From Annona cherimola (taxonomy: Eukaryota > Streptophyta > Magnoliopsida > Magnoliales > Annonaceae), in NCBI GenBank assembly GCA_030490835.1, contig CM059975.1, positions 12,839,579 to 12,903,578 on the forward strand: a stretch of DNA of 64,000 bases, written 5' to 3'. A program made the position numbers and the translations under genes. This document shows positions 46,526-58,886 of this stretch, in pieces (the stretch's first letter is position 1; each line of letters begins with the position of its first letter). Below the pieces are notes generated by a model. That model did not search any database. It had not been told where the DNA came from and saw only the letters and a list, made by a program, of their open reading frames with translations.

Positions 46526-47310
46526 CTATTTTGATGCAACGCAATCGCACCTGAACAACAGTGCATTTGCCCAAAATGCTAAATATATTAGGATGCAATA
46601 AAATTTTATACAATCATTTATCTATATATAAATTTTATAGCAAACGGTTTACATGTTAAATAAACCACTTTGAAGTTGTTATTTACATCAAATTATTTTA
46701 TTACGTTGAATTTGTACCATTTTCAGATGGGGTCCATACACATATTTGATTGGGATGAAAACTGGTATGGTAATAAAATACATGATTCTAAATACAGTGA
46801 GTGAAGTAGATTATAATTTTATGATTGTATGGAGCCCATTTGGCGCTACTGCATTGCTGTTACAATGCAATTGTGCTACACCTGAATATACATACATATA
46901 TATATATATATATGAAATCCATTCACATGCAAAGGGATCGGAAGATAATTACAATGCAATCTATTGTAAAATGGGTCTTGCACATATTATAATCTAATTA
47001 AACTTTATATAATTATTTATCTATATAAAAATTATACTTTAGGCAATTTAGATGTTGAAAATACAACTTTAAACTTAATATTTACATTAAACTATTTTAT
47101 TACATTGATTTTGTACCATTTTAATATAGGGACCATACACACATGTTGGATTTGAATAAAAATTGACATGTTAATAAAGTCAACAATTCTAAATACAATT
47201 AGTATGGTAGATTTTCCATTCATGATCGAGCAAGGCCCACAGTGCATAGACTGGACGATACAGTCGCAGACATTAAATTATTTTCCTATATATATATATA
47301 TATAACTTTT
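44161..47310. mobile_element. Cluster of palindromic elements between (TA)n runs
   Basis: At least six elements stand in a row, separated by TA runs. The second family (as at 19045-19700) fills about 44200-45245. Elements with GGTGCA/TGCACC-type ends lie at about 45253-45590, 45605-45945, 45960-46492, 46522-46890 and 46915-47287. They share CTACACC(C/T)ATTGTATTTAGA or its inverse, AACGTAATAAAATAGT and ATAAATGATT(G/A)TATAAAGTTT. No coding sequence is present. Confidence 0.75.
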
Positions 47311-48300
47311 TACAAGTCCCACTAAGAGCTACCATAATGTCATAATGTCAAATTGTCAATTCTAAATTATAGAAGACCTAAACAAATAAAGTTTACATAT
47401 GTATAAAAATTATACACTTTGAGTGAAATCTGCAAACTAAGTTGGGGTATGCGTTTCTAATTATCGAGCTGATTTTAAAGCCAAACCATTCGCCACTTTT
47501 TTTTTTTTTTTTTAATGCAATGGCTTTCAACCAAGATTGAGCTGGGTCGGATACAAAAAGAAAGGGAGCTTTCTCGCGTATTTTATTTATTTATTTACAA
47601 GATTTAAATCCAAGCTTTAATTAAAGAGATCCGGTTTATATGTCAATGTATGAATCCGAGACAACAAGATTTGGGTCCCATAGTCTAGATATAATGTCCA
47701 TCAGAATTTTGCACTCCACCCAATAGAAAATCAACGGTCGTGATTCTTTGAAGGAAAGATTAATAGATGATATGAATTGTCAAAGAACAAGATAACCTAA
47801 TGGATGGATCAGATTCAGTGAAAATAAAGCAGAGTAGGGAGGAATTAATCCAGGCCATTGTACTTAATTATTACGAAATAAAATTATAAAGTGAGTTTGG
47901 TTCTGAAACCAGAGAAAATAATATGACATGACAAAGATAATGATGAAAAATAAAAATAATAAAGTTAAAATAGATACGATAATTACATAGATAATTGTGT
48001 AAAATAATTGAAAATTATAGTAATTATATAAAAAATATGAATAAATAATTAAAATTATGATAGTCATGAATGATGAAAAATTTCAGGTTGGAAAGTTCTG
48101 GCAAACCATGCCATGTTTGGATTTGCATTACGGAAAATTATTGGTACCATTATTTCCATGTATGGGTCTTTTCAACGGTGTGGATAGATGGAAAGCTTCC
48201 CTGGCGCGATGAGAGCGATGGATGTTTGGGTGGAGGACTGGAATTCCGTCCTGAGGCCTCACTCTCGTCAGACCCCGTCTCTTTCTCCTACTGCTCTCGC
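47311..48300. other. Spacer upstream of the FRS gene
   Basis: It includes a MITE of the 31033 family (about 47880-48110). From about 48150 the sequence becomes GC-richer, which suggests the FRS promoter or leader. An open frame beginning at 48070 runs from the MITE through this region and lacks any domain, so it is not called. Confidence 0.5.
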
Positions 48301-48321
48301 TTGCAAAATCCTCAGGACACG

Positions 48322-49326
48322 ATGGACGATCATGGTTCCTTAGACAGCAAGATCATACACGTAATTCAGCAATTTAAGGTCCCTCACTCCCCCCCTCTCT
48401 CTCTTTCTCTCTATCTGAATTTTGAAATTTGGGAGTTCCAAACCCCGTCTCTTTCGGCACCATTTTCGCTGCTCTGTTCATGTCTTTCTGTATTCGGCAG
48501 TAATTATAGCGTTCGCTGTCTGAAAGCAATGGGCTTTTGTTGCATCGGCAGGAATGACATAAACCCATATCTAAGATTTAAGAATTCTGAAATTAGAAGT
48601 AAATCCTGTAGATTTTGTGGATGTTTTAGCTCTATTTTCGTAAAGCGGAAGTTTTTACGACTTGGGTTTTGCTCTGGGGGCTTAACATGGGTGCAGATGA
48701 TTGCGAAGCTAGTCAATTGCTTTAAAACCTTGACATTAACTGAGTTGGGCGATGGCTTTTTGGTGGTGGAAACCTGAACCCATCTTTCCGAGAAAGGAAG
48801 AACAAGAAGGCAGAATCGAATCCTCAAGTCAGAGCTTAGAAGTTGGGTTCTGGCCCTTCCAGCAAGTCAAAAAAACTGTGACTTTTACTAGTTTGAGTTT
48901 GCCTTTCTAGGCCTGACACCAGGCAGAACGCTTGAAATAGGGGCCTCCTTGCCATCAAAAAATAATAATAATATAAAATAGGGGCCTCCTATTCCAGTGT
49001 GTTTTTTGGAGATCCATTTGGTGTTTCTCATTCCATCAATGACCTAACTACACCAAGCACTGCTAGCTAGTTCTTTTCAGCCTGTGTAGCAATGCTTTTC
49101 CTGGTGCAGTTGGCATGGGGTCTTTCATTTAAGTGTTTCTTGATGGCACGCTAGCTAGTTCCTTTCAGTCTGTGTATTCTTCTTCTTATTGGTTTTTGGG
49201 TTGCTGCTTGTGATCATTTCACTGGGTATAGAAATTCGGATCACCGTGTTTGAATCAATATGTTTCTTTCTTTAGGCATTTGTACATAGAAGGCCACTTC
49301 ACGTGTAGGGCATAGCAGGCTATACT
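48322..49326 (+). promoter_or_regulatory. Putative 5' leader of FRS with intron and uORF
   Basis: A CT-rich tract (about 48380-48416) and two possible donors (CAC|GTAATT at 48361, AAG|GTCCCT at 48379) precede a good acceptor (TTTCTTTAG ending at 49275). An ATG at 48322 starts MDDHGSLDSKIIH. Joined from either donor to 49276 it would read on in the same frame and stop at TAG (GTGTAG) before the main ATG at 49327. This would make an upstream ORF of about 24-30 codons. It is inferred only; transcripts would decide. Confidence 0.45.
48935..48990 (+). repeat. Poly(A) micro-insertion with 15-bp direct repeats
   Basis: AAATAGGGGCCTCCT (48935-48949 and 48976-48990, perfect) flanks TGCCATC and an A-rich run with TAATAA units. 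It lies in the putative leader intron of the FRS gene. Confidence 0.85.
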
Positions 49327-52300
49327 ATGGAGAACCAAGAAGTTAATTTGGAAGACAATCCAGGACCTCGTTTGGGCATGCGGTTCAAAACTTCCAATGA
49401 AGCATATAAATGGTACAATGAATATGCTCGGCAGGTTGGCTTTAGCGTGCGCATCAATCATCAGGAGAAATCAAGACGTGATGGCGAAGTTATTTCCAAA
49501 TCATTTGTATGTTCAAGGGAGGGTAAGCGGCGGGAGAAATATGAGAATAGAGAGAATAGAAAGAAATCTGTTACACATACAAGGGTAGGGTGCCAAGCAT
49601 TTCTTATGGTGAAGAGAAGGAGAGGCCCTGTAGAAGATGGTTGGGAGGTTACAAAGTTTCATGTACTTCACAATCATGATTTAGTATCTGCAGCTAAAGC
49701 ACAGTGTCTTCGGTCACATAAGCGGAGACGGTATAATCCAGAGCATTTTGTCGAAAATAGTGCAAATGGCACACATTTGCAGGGGGACAGTGCCTTTCCA
49801 TCATTTGTAGAAGGAGCAGGAGGGTCGATAAGTTACATGGATTTGGGAATTAATAGTGCAGAATCAGGGGCTGTTGCAAATGTTGAGCCTTGTGCAAATG
49901 AAGCTGACACTGCTGTTGACTGCATGAGGTCAAAAGATAGCTCAGTTACTTGTGAAGAAGCAGTGGACGGAGAGCTCTCCCCTCCAAAAGATGGTTCACT
50001 TCTTCGCTTGGGCATGCACTTCAAAACAGCAGATGAGGCGTATACATGGTATAATAGCTACGCTAGGCAGGTAGGCTTCAGTGTGCGCATCAATGGTCAA
50101 GAAAAATCCAAACGTGATGGGGAAGTTATTTCTAGAGTGTTTGTTTGTTCAAGAGAAGGAAAGCGCCGTGAGAAAGATGTCAATAGAGAAAAAAGAAATA
50201 AAGGTGAGCAATTCAATACAAGGATAGGGTGTCAAGCATATCTCATGGTAAAGAGAAGAAGAAGTCCGACTGAGGACATTTGGGAAGTTACAAGGTTTCA
50301 TGAAATGCACAATCATGATCTAATGTCTCCAACTAAAGCAATTTTCCTTAGATCTCACAGAAGGATGAGACCTGCAGCAGAAAACTATATTGAACATCTA
50401 TCATCTGCAAATGGTCGAGGAGAAAATAGCTTGGCGTCACCTCTAGATGGAGCTGACAGGGCTGGGAATGTTGGTGTTAGTCCACAAAGTCTGTATAGTC
50501 ACACTAGTAGCAAGAGAAATGAGGGCCTTGCCAAAGGAGATGTTAAGGCACTCCTTGAGTACTGTAAAGAAATGCAAAAGAACAACCCTAGCTTCTTCTA
50601 TACAATGCAAGTTGATGAGGATGATCGAATATGTAACTTTTTCTGGGCCGATGCCCGGTCAAGAATGAATTACACTTACTTTGGCGACGTTGTATGTTTT
50701 GACACAATGCATAAGATAGACCAATACAAGATACCTTTGGTTCCATTTACAGGTGTGAACCATCATAAGCAGCCAGTGTTGTTTGGATGTGCATTGTTAT
50801 GTGTGGAGACTGAAGCTTCATTTGTCTGGTTATTTACTGTATGGCTTGAAGCAATGCATGGACGGTCTCCAGCCACATTTATCACAGATCAGGACGATGC
50901 GATGGCTAAAGCAGTTGCAAGGGCATTACCGAGAACAAACCACCAGTTATCCATGTGGCATATTGTAAAAAGAGCCCCAGAAAATTTGTCACAGGCGTAC
51001 AATGGGCATAAAAGTTTTGGTGATGACTTCCATGCTTGCTACATGTTTTCAGAGACAACTGATCAGTTTGAAGAAAGGTGGAAGCAGCTTGTAATTGATT
51101 ACAATCTCGAGGAAAATGCATGGCTTCAATCATTATATGAAGTTCGCAAAAAGTGGGTTCCAGCTTTCACAAGAAACACCTTCTGTGCAGGATTGTTCAC
51201 ATCACAACAAGTTACTGGCATGAATTCATTTTTTGATGGGTACGTTGGTAAGAAAACAACTTTGCCAGAATTTGTTAAGCTTTATGAGAAAGCACTTGAC
51301 CATCGATACAATCAAGAATGTGAAGCAGATTTCCAAACGCTTTACACTAGTCCAGTCTTGAAGATATGTTTACCTATGGAAACACAGGCTACAGATCTAT
51401 ACCCCCGAATTAACACTCCTGTTTTGAAAATGCAATTACCCATGGAAATACAAGCTGCAGAAACATACACCAGAGTTGTATTCAAGGAATTTCAGGAGGA
51501 GCTGGTAAGAAGTCTATCTTACATAGTTGAGGAAGTTGGGAGTGATTGGGATCTCAAGACATACAGGGTGAAGCAATATTGGCATGAGAGACAACCACAT
51601 ACTGTTACACTCAATGCAGCTGGGACAAGGGCAAATTGCACATGCCTTATGTTTGAGTCTGAAGGTATACTCTGTCGACATGCATTGAAAGTTTTCCTAG
51701 CAGGAGGTGTTCTAGAGCTCCCATCTAATTACATCTTGGAACGGTGGACAAGAAATGCAAGGAGTAGAGATGTTTATGATCAATCGGAAGGCTTTATGCC
51801 AGCAGATTTGAAAAAATCCATGAGCATGAGGTACAATGATTTGTGTCGGCGGGCCATTAGATGTGGAGAAGAAGGGGCCATATCTGTTGAAGTTTATGAT
51901 ATGGCAGTTGCTGCTATAGAGAGGTGTTTGAAAGAAATAACTGAAGCCAAAAAAATTGAAGCAAGAAATGCCCAGCTTAGTGCTTTATTGACTGGGAGTA
52001 TTCAAGATGACCATGTGGAGGAAGGTTGTCAAATGGGGCCTGTAGGCAGCCAAATAAATTTGGATGATCCTCCACTCATGATACCGAAAGGAGGCCCGTC
52101 CAATTCACTCTTTGACAAGCAACGAAAGGGCATCAAGGTATGCAGTTTTTGCAGGGAAAATGATCATGACAAGTGCAAATGTCCGCACATGGAATGCCAA
52201 AGGGTAATGATGTCACTCAGGGCTGCTTTATTTGTGGTTGATCTATTTACAGTAGTTAGCAGCATCAATATCCTCATATTTTTCATCCTTTTTCTGTAGG

Positions 52301-52335
52301 AATATGCAGAAGCTCTCCCATCCAGACATCTGTAG
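49327..52335 (+). CDS. FAR1-RELATED SEQUENCE (FRS) protein, two FAR1 domains
   Basis: Proposed exons are 49327-52203 and 52300-52335, giving 970 aa. The intron 52204-52299 has GT..AG ends (AGG|GTAATG, TTTCTGTAG|GAA) and keeps frame, giving the ending ECQREYAEALPSRHL. If retained, the frame stops at 52299 with a hydrophobic tail. Domains: FAR1 DNA-binding at about 16-135 and again at 227-346 (both with ARQVGFSVRIN and FVCSREGKRREK); MULE transposase core at about 450-550, with FDT at 458-460, TDQD at 520-523 and MWHIV at 543-547; SWIM finger at about 760-795 (CTC at 771-773, CRH at 783-785); and a Cys/His-rich CSFCRENDHDKCKC near the end. FAR1/FHY3-family proteins are domesticated Mutator transposases acting as nuclear transcription factors, classically in phytochrome A signalling. 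Residues 674-717 hold an odd 22-aa tandem repeat. The family call is firm; the exact orthologue is not assigned. Confidence 0.93.
51346..51477 (+). repeat. 66-bp in-frame tandem repeat inside FRS
   Basis: Two 22-codon units, 51346-51411 (TSPVLKICLPMETQATDLYP, then RI) and 51412-51477 (NTPVLKMQLPMEIQAAETYT, then RV). The second unit looks like the normal family sequence before VVFKEFQEEL. The units have drifted, so the duplication is not recent. It lies between the transposase core and the SWIM finger. Confidence 0.8.
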
Positions 52336-53870
52336 ATAGGTAAAGCTCCACATAGCAATTTCCATGTCTGTGGGCAGTAAGTTGTTTGGTAATTAAGGTC
52401 CACTCATCCTGTTGGTATGGAAATGGCTATGATTAGGCCAAGCAACTTCAATCCAATGGTTAACAGTTCCGCCCTTCTATAGTAACCTCTGCAACACTAG
52501 CCGAACAAGGGTACTAATGAGCACTCTAAACATCTCTTTATAATCCTTCTCCATGCCACCTTAAGAGTCTGCACTGGCAGACAAGGATGATATGCAAATG
52601 GTACCACACCCTAGAGCAATATTTAAGTGTGTTTTTTTTTTTTTTTTCTTTTCCCAGTTGGAGATCACCAATTAAGTAGCTGCATTTGTCTATGGCCTAA
52701 TAGCTAAGACAACTCCTCACCATCAGCTAAGCATGTTGGTGTCGGAACTTTGCTGTTTATAAATACTTAAAATACTAGAAGTTTCAATTGTACTTGCTCC
52801 CATATTTTCCGGCCAGCAGTTGGACGTTTTGTTGATTTATCAGCCTAATTGTCATCGTGCCCTCTGTTCTATGCTTGAGGAAGTCATTGAGTCTGTGTGT
52901 GCCTAAAAAGTGAGCCTTGGTGTACATGAACATCATCCATGAATATCATGCTGACATAGGTGGGTATGAAAAAATAAACAAATAAAAATCGCAGCTGTGC
53001 ATGATTTCCATCTCCATTTATGTGTTAATGCAACATCTTCATGTATTGCACAAAGCAGTTAGCACGAGTATTTGTACGTGTGAGGAAGGGTTAAAGAAGG
53101 GATTGATTTCTGAACCCTTACTAACAACTTGTGAGTGGATTCTGGTTTTCTAAACATCGACTGATGAAAAAGTGAAACAAGTATGTTGCTGTTTGATCCT
53201 TTGTGATAAATACGGGGCCCACTTTTTGGTTAACAAGCCTGTTGCTCTGGTTGGCACCATTAGCAAAATGAGAAACGACAAGACAACCAACGCTGAACCC
53301 TTGATAAGGTGTTTATCCGTGTTGAGCAAGGGAGAGTGAAGAGGGTTTACACAATCTGCAATCTAATCAGATTCATCTCTTCAATGAGTTCTGCACGCAC
53401 ATTTCTATCAAGTAAAGCTGCTTGCCATATCAAATGCTATTCCATGTACTTTATACTAGTTTTAATTGATTCTCTGTTATGTTGCAGCTTCTTTCTTACG
53501 TGTGGGAAGCTTTGGTCATGTATATGGATGCCATGCTACTGCTACTTCTTGTCATGGGTGTTGTAAGTCTAGGATGTGTCAGTGTTCTAAGTCTAGAATA
53601 TGTTAACTTCCACAGAAAAAATTGATAACAGTGCCAGTGATAAATATTTGTGCAATCTGTCTATGAAAAGAAACCGAGATGATTGTCCTGTTCACCGTGA
53701 TTGTAATTTGTAAAAAAATGTTCTTGATCTAGAGATGAAAGCCTCTTCTGTCTGTTAGTTTTGTTTGAATCAGTTCCCTTTAATCTGGGGTGATGCATTC
53801 CTAGGTTAAATGGAAATTTTGCACCTTAGTCTATGCCTCTTTTCATGTATGGACTCACTTTACTTTGTAA
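52336..53870. other. 3' flank of FRS
   Basis: GC-richer than the later spacer, and probably 3' UTR in its first part. The 85-codon frame at 53309-53566 shows no domain. Additional 3' UTR introns cannot be ruled out. Confidence 0.45.
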
Positions 53871-55194
53871 GTGACAAGTTAATTTTCGGAGGTTTATCAA
53901 ACAAGTAGAACAACAAGGGAAATGATTGACAATTAAAAATGAACGAAGATAAAAATAAATTTTTTAGTGAAAAAATGGTAGGTGTAAATGAATACCAGTA
54001 ACATAAACAAATAGAATGATTGAAATATATTGCATCTATGTCAACTTAATTTGTAAATAATTACAAATATTACTAACTCTTTAAAATCATTGTATACATA
54101 CCAATTAACTGTGAGATATATGTCTCATTTTTATTAAACTTATTTAAATAGTGATTTCATGTGGTTCTAATTATTTTTCTTATTTTGATTATTGATGGTA
54201 AATCCATTGCTTTATTTTACTTAATATTATCTTTTAATTAGAAAATTAACTTTCATCAAAATCAAAGATATTATAGGTCATAGAAATATATTAGTGTGTA
54301 AATTATGAGTAAATGAGTTATCACAAAAAGTATATCTTAGCATTAGTTGGTGCGAATGCAATAACATTTAAAGAGTTCGTTATTTCTATTGATAGATTTT
54401 AACTTCTATTGGTCAGAAAGAAACTCAAATTTCATCCGGAAATTAAGACTGAAATTAATGTCAACTCAACTGGTCAACCCGAATTCGGATTTTAATATTA
54501 GAATTGAGTTTGAGTTTGCTTAAACCCAATAGGCTTAGAGTTCACTTAAACATAGTTAAATATGGCATAACTCGATCCGAGTTGTACTTAGGTAATACAT
54601 AAGTGCATTTGAAATTTTTAAAAGTTCATGAGTATAAGTTGAATTAAATATAAGATTCATGCGTATATGTGAAATTTCCTTCAAATGTAATATCAAAGAT
54701 TGTGGGAAAAAAAGGATATTTTCACTCATCTTAACCAAGCACACCCAAGAATAAAGCATAGAGAAATAAAAGCAAATTTTATGAGCCAAAAATAAAGGAT
54801 GGTATTAATCATACATACTTCAATGCAAAAGTTGCGCCATTTAAACTTTTGTATTTTTATGCAAGATTTTTTTTTTTGGATGAAATGCAAGCTTATGTTT
54901 TGATTACATCCAAGTCGAATATTTGGATCCTGTTGGCATTTTGGTAAACGCAAAACAAAAGGAAAAATTTGCTACCAACCTTACTTTTTCTATTAAGATC
55001 TTTATATTCTAATCATTTATCACATTTTTTTTTTACAACTATCCTATATAACCCATTCCATCTTTCCATGTTTAATATTTTAATGCTTGTTGAAAAATCT
55101 ACTTTATCTATTGTATTTAGCAATATTTATAGTATCATGAGAACTTTTTATTTGTCTAATATCATTTTGAACAGATCCTTATCAAGAAATATAG

Positions 55195-55668
55195 GGGTAA
55201 TTTCAAATATACTCACTATATTTGTCATTAATTACAAATACACCCACTAAGTTTGAAAACTTTCACAATACCCACTAAGTATTTCATTAATTTCAAACAT
55301 ACACAATATGACCGTTAGGAACGTTTAATAACTTTAAAATCTCAAAATACTATTGATTAATCTAGCATTTATTATCATTGGTGTCATATCTAGGCCATTA
55401 AAACTCATGTTGCCTAGCTTCTTTCAAATTTGATGAGTTTCATCATATTTTGCAACTTCTATTATAGCTCAATAACTATTATTATTAAATAATAATCGGT
55501 ATTTTGAACATTTCCTATAATGAATAACGGTGGTTTTTAATCATACCTAATGGAATTGGTATAGATGAAATTTCATCCATATTTAGTGGGTATATATGAA
55601 AGTTTTTAAACTTAGTGGGTATATTTATAATTAAGGACAAAAGTAATGAGTATATTTGAAATTAACCC
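55195..55668. mobile_element. Long inverted-repeat element, 474 bp
   Basis: The left end GGGTAATTTCAAATATACTC pairs with a right end that reads GGGTTAATTTCAAATATACT on the other strand. Pairing continues for about 90 bp through ACACCCACTAAGTTT motifs. The flanks AAATATAG and AAAATATA suggest a short AT-rich target duplication. Confidence 0.75.
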
Positions 55669-57962
55669 AAAATATATATAAAATTAACATAATAAAATAG
55701 TTTACTACTAAATATTAATTTTAAAGTTATATTTTCAATAATTAGACTATCTAAAATATCATTATTATGTAGATGGATAATTCTATAGAGTATTATTGTA
55801 TCTTAATACCTATGTAAATAGGTTTAAGCATCTCTCACAGTTTACACATGAATATATAATTTCAACAAATATGCCCCATGCATATACTTAATTTAAATGA
55901 AACTTGGTCTACTAGTTAAACAAACAGTGTTAAATATATAAATGATTTAAATTTTACATCAAACGTCACGATCGTAAAATTTAAAAGGATTATATGAAAA
56001 CACTTTTATATAACCTATCTTGCTTCTACATAACCTATCTTTATTCTTCTAACACTTAATCTTTACCATTACTATATCATATGGCAATCACTTTTCAAAA
56101 AAAATTCAACAAAAGGATTTGACAACTTCTAATTCATTATCTAATGCAAGTTTTTTCTTTTAATATCATAAAGATGGAATATGCTAGGGTGCACTCTAAC
56201 CAAAATGAAGTCTATTTTCATAATAAAATCAAAATCTAACCGGTTATATTGGTTAACTTCATATGTTTTACAATTATACTAAGAATTAGCTCAATTAAAA
56301 TCTTGGGCAGCTACATTTATTGGAAAGCTCATATAGCTGCATATTTTAATGGTTGAGAACGGAATTTTATGTGGAAAGGATAAGAGAGTTCTTTTGGGTT
56401 TATAAGTGGATCAGTTTAAAAAACTCATGTAAGTTGCTACGACAAAATGGACAATATCACTCCATAATCCCATAGCCCATAAGCCTAGAATTATTTTCTT
56501 GGATGTGTGCGTTATATGTATAAATTATAAAAAATACTTAAATTCATTAATAAATGCATTAAAATGGTAAAATAATTTATATAATCATTTCTCCATAGTC
56601 ATAATGCTTTAAAAGGTTTATATGTCAGCACACATTGTTTGAATAGGTTTTGATTTCGGGCCGAAGCCATAGTCTCCATTACATTTTCTTTTTTTTAAAA
56701 AAGGTCGATATATAAATCAATCAAAAAAAAATATTAGCGTTACTTTACACTTTACAAGAAGGGGACTATGTTCATTTTCCATTTACATAAAACTTATTAC
56801 TTTAGTTAAACAAATAATTTTAAATGTAATAAGCTGAGTAAATTTTCATTTTATCTTTAAGTTGGGCCTTATTTCATCATAGTGCACCCTGATATCCCTC
56901 CGTAAAATATACAAAATATATAAGAGGAACAATTTGGTTTTTACTAAAGGGTTAAGACATATATTGATACAAAATTATATTATATATTTTTCGCCTAAAT
57001 TATTTATATAATTTGGCTTCAGTATATCCAATACTACCAATTTACTTGTTTACTTCGATATTTCCCTCTAGTTTGGGCATCATCTGGATGATTTTGTCAA
57101 CATGTCAAATTCAATCTGTACATTATATTTAACACATCTTTTAAACGTGTCTACAAATTTAGAAAATCACTTAGATCTATGTACTAAAGTTTGCTAACGT
57201 TATGAAATCATGTAAAATAATTAATCTATATATAATAAATATTCTGGATAGTTTAGATATTGAATGGGACCTTATGGGTCCTTATAATAAAAACATCATT
57301 TTAATGGATTTAAAATTACTCTTAAGCAATTTTTAATCTTAAAAATGGTATAAATTATGGATTAATATAATTTTTAGTTTCCAAACTAGACAATACTACT
57401 TAAGTGAATTGACAGTACCACTTAAGTGAATTGACAAGTGAATTAATAATAATGGACCATCATCATTATCATCATAAGCCATTTTCTACCTAAGTGGGGT
57501 CGGCTGCGTGGATTCTGTTGGGTCATTCTTCGCGATTAGAAATCTTTTATGTGCAATGAAGCTACACCATAATTAACAGTGCATTTTGCTCAAAATAGGC
57601 TCTACATGTACTTAAATGTATTAATATTTTATACAATCATTTATCCTTATATAAAATGGTTTATATGTTGAAAAACAACTTTAAAGTTGTTATTTAATCA
57701 AACTTACGTTGAATTTATACTATTTTTAGATGGGGTCTATATAAATATCTAATTGGAATGAAAATTTGTATGGTAATAAATATATAATTCTAAATATAAT
57801 GCATAGAGTAGATTATAACTTTACGATCGTATGATGCCATTTTGAGGTACTGAACCGTAAATGTAATTGTACTGAAAGCAAGTGACTGTACTGAACCATT
57901 TTTAAGTGACAGTCGCGAGATCGCATCTTGGAATGATTGGGTACGGTGGAGTATGCCACCAG

Positions 57963-58015
57963 ATTACATTGTGGAATACTTTTTTTATTTTTTTTATAAT
58001 TACATTGTAGAATAC
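57963..58015 (-). repeat. A/T micro-insertion with 17-bp direct repeats
   Basis: ATTACATTGTGGAATAC and ATTACATTGTAGAATAC (one mismatch) flank a run that reads TATAAAAAAAATAAAAAAA on the minus strand. Confidence 0.75.
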
Positions 58016-58160
58016 TTAAGTAATGATCAATCACATTTTTTTTTATGAACGAAAGTAGGAGTACGGTTTTTTCCCATTCACCAGACAGCAGATTGAATTT
58101 TTTTTAATGATACACCTGGTTATTATTTTAAAAACAAATGAAATTAATGATGAAGTAAAA

Positions 58161-58874
58161 CTAGTGGTGGGAATTGGAGCCCTGTCGACCATGTCCCGGT
58201 CTTAGCCTAACTCATTTTTGACCAAATAAAACCAATACTTTTTTTGCCCAATATAAGAATGAGTTAAAATTTTTGACTAGAATTCAAAAATAAAGTCGGT
58301 GTAGGTCGATTATGTCCCAACCCGACGAGTCCGACCCACACTGCATATATTAATTTATTAAAAATTATAAGCTTAAGATTAAATCTTATTATTATTTTCT
58401 TTCTAAATTTTCATATTTTTTATAATTAACTGTATTAACATTAGAAGAATCAATTTATTTAAAAATAATATAAGAATCAATAAGAAGAATTCACATATAT
58501 AAAACTTCTTATGTATAATTGTACATTAACTTATTTTAATAACTTTATACTATATTTTCTCACATTTTATTTTTATAATGATTTGTTCTTTAATAATTAG
58601 TAAAATGTTGAAGCATATATTATTTAAATTTAGTCTAGATGTATCTTTATATTTGATAGATATATAAATTCTTAAAATCATTTTATTTGACCTGCATTGT
58701 TTATCGGACCCGGTATCCCGAAACCGATTCAATACCAATATGAAATTTATCTCAGGACTTATTAAAAAAAGTGAATATCAAACCCACCTTGTTTCAACAT
58801 ACTATAAAAATAGAGTCCAACTGAATTTTTAAAAAGTAAAGTAAAGATTGGTCATAATTCCAGTTCCCAACCTT
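58161..58874. mobile_element. hAT-like non-autonomous element, 714 bp (copy 2)
   Basis: It is flanked by a perfect 8-bp AAGTAAAA (58153-58160 and 58875-58882). The ends are CTAGTGGTGGGAATTGG and, inverted, AAGGTTGGGAACTGG. The interior is homologous over its length to 5572-6288 (shared TGTATAATTA, TTTAATAATTAGTAAAAT, GGACTTATTAAAAAAA). Confidence 0.85.
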
Positions 58875-58886
58875 AAGTAAAATAGT

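Larger units (their letters stand above)
53871..58160. other. Gene-free repeat-rich interval
   Basis: Besides the elements listed separately it holds decayed (TA)n-family pieces (about 55690-56010 and 57540-57900). It also has a short direct repeat built on ACTTAAGTGAATTGACA (about 57398-57440). A T-run at 54866-54877 between ATGCAAG repeats (54859-54865 and 54885-54891) is a possible minus-strand micro-insertion reading TTCATCC plus A-run. No gene is supported. Confidence 0.5.

Noticed and set aside
47499..47516. T-run as another poly(A) micro-insertion
   Set aside because: No convincing direct repeat flanks it; the same applies to the A/T-runs near 52630 and 62367.
48070..48777. 235-codon frame upstream of FRS
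   Set aside because: It begins inside a MITE remnant, is low-complexity in its middle, shows no domain and overlaps the presumed FRS leader and intron.
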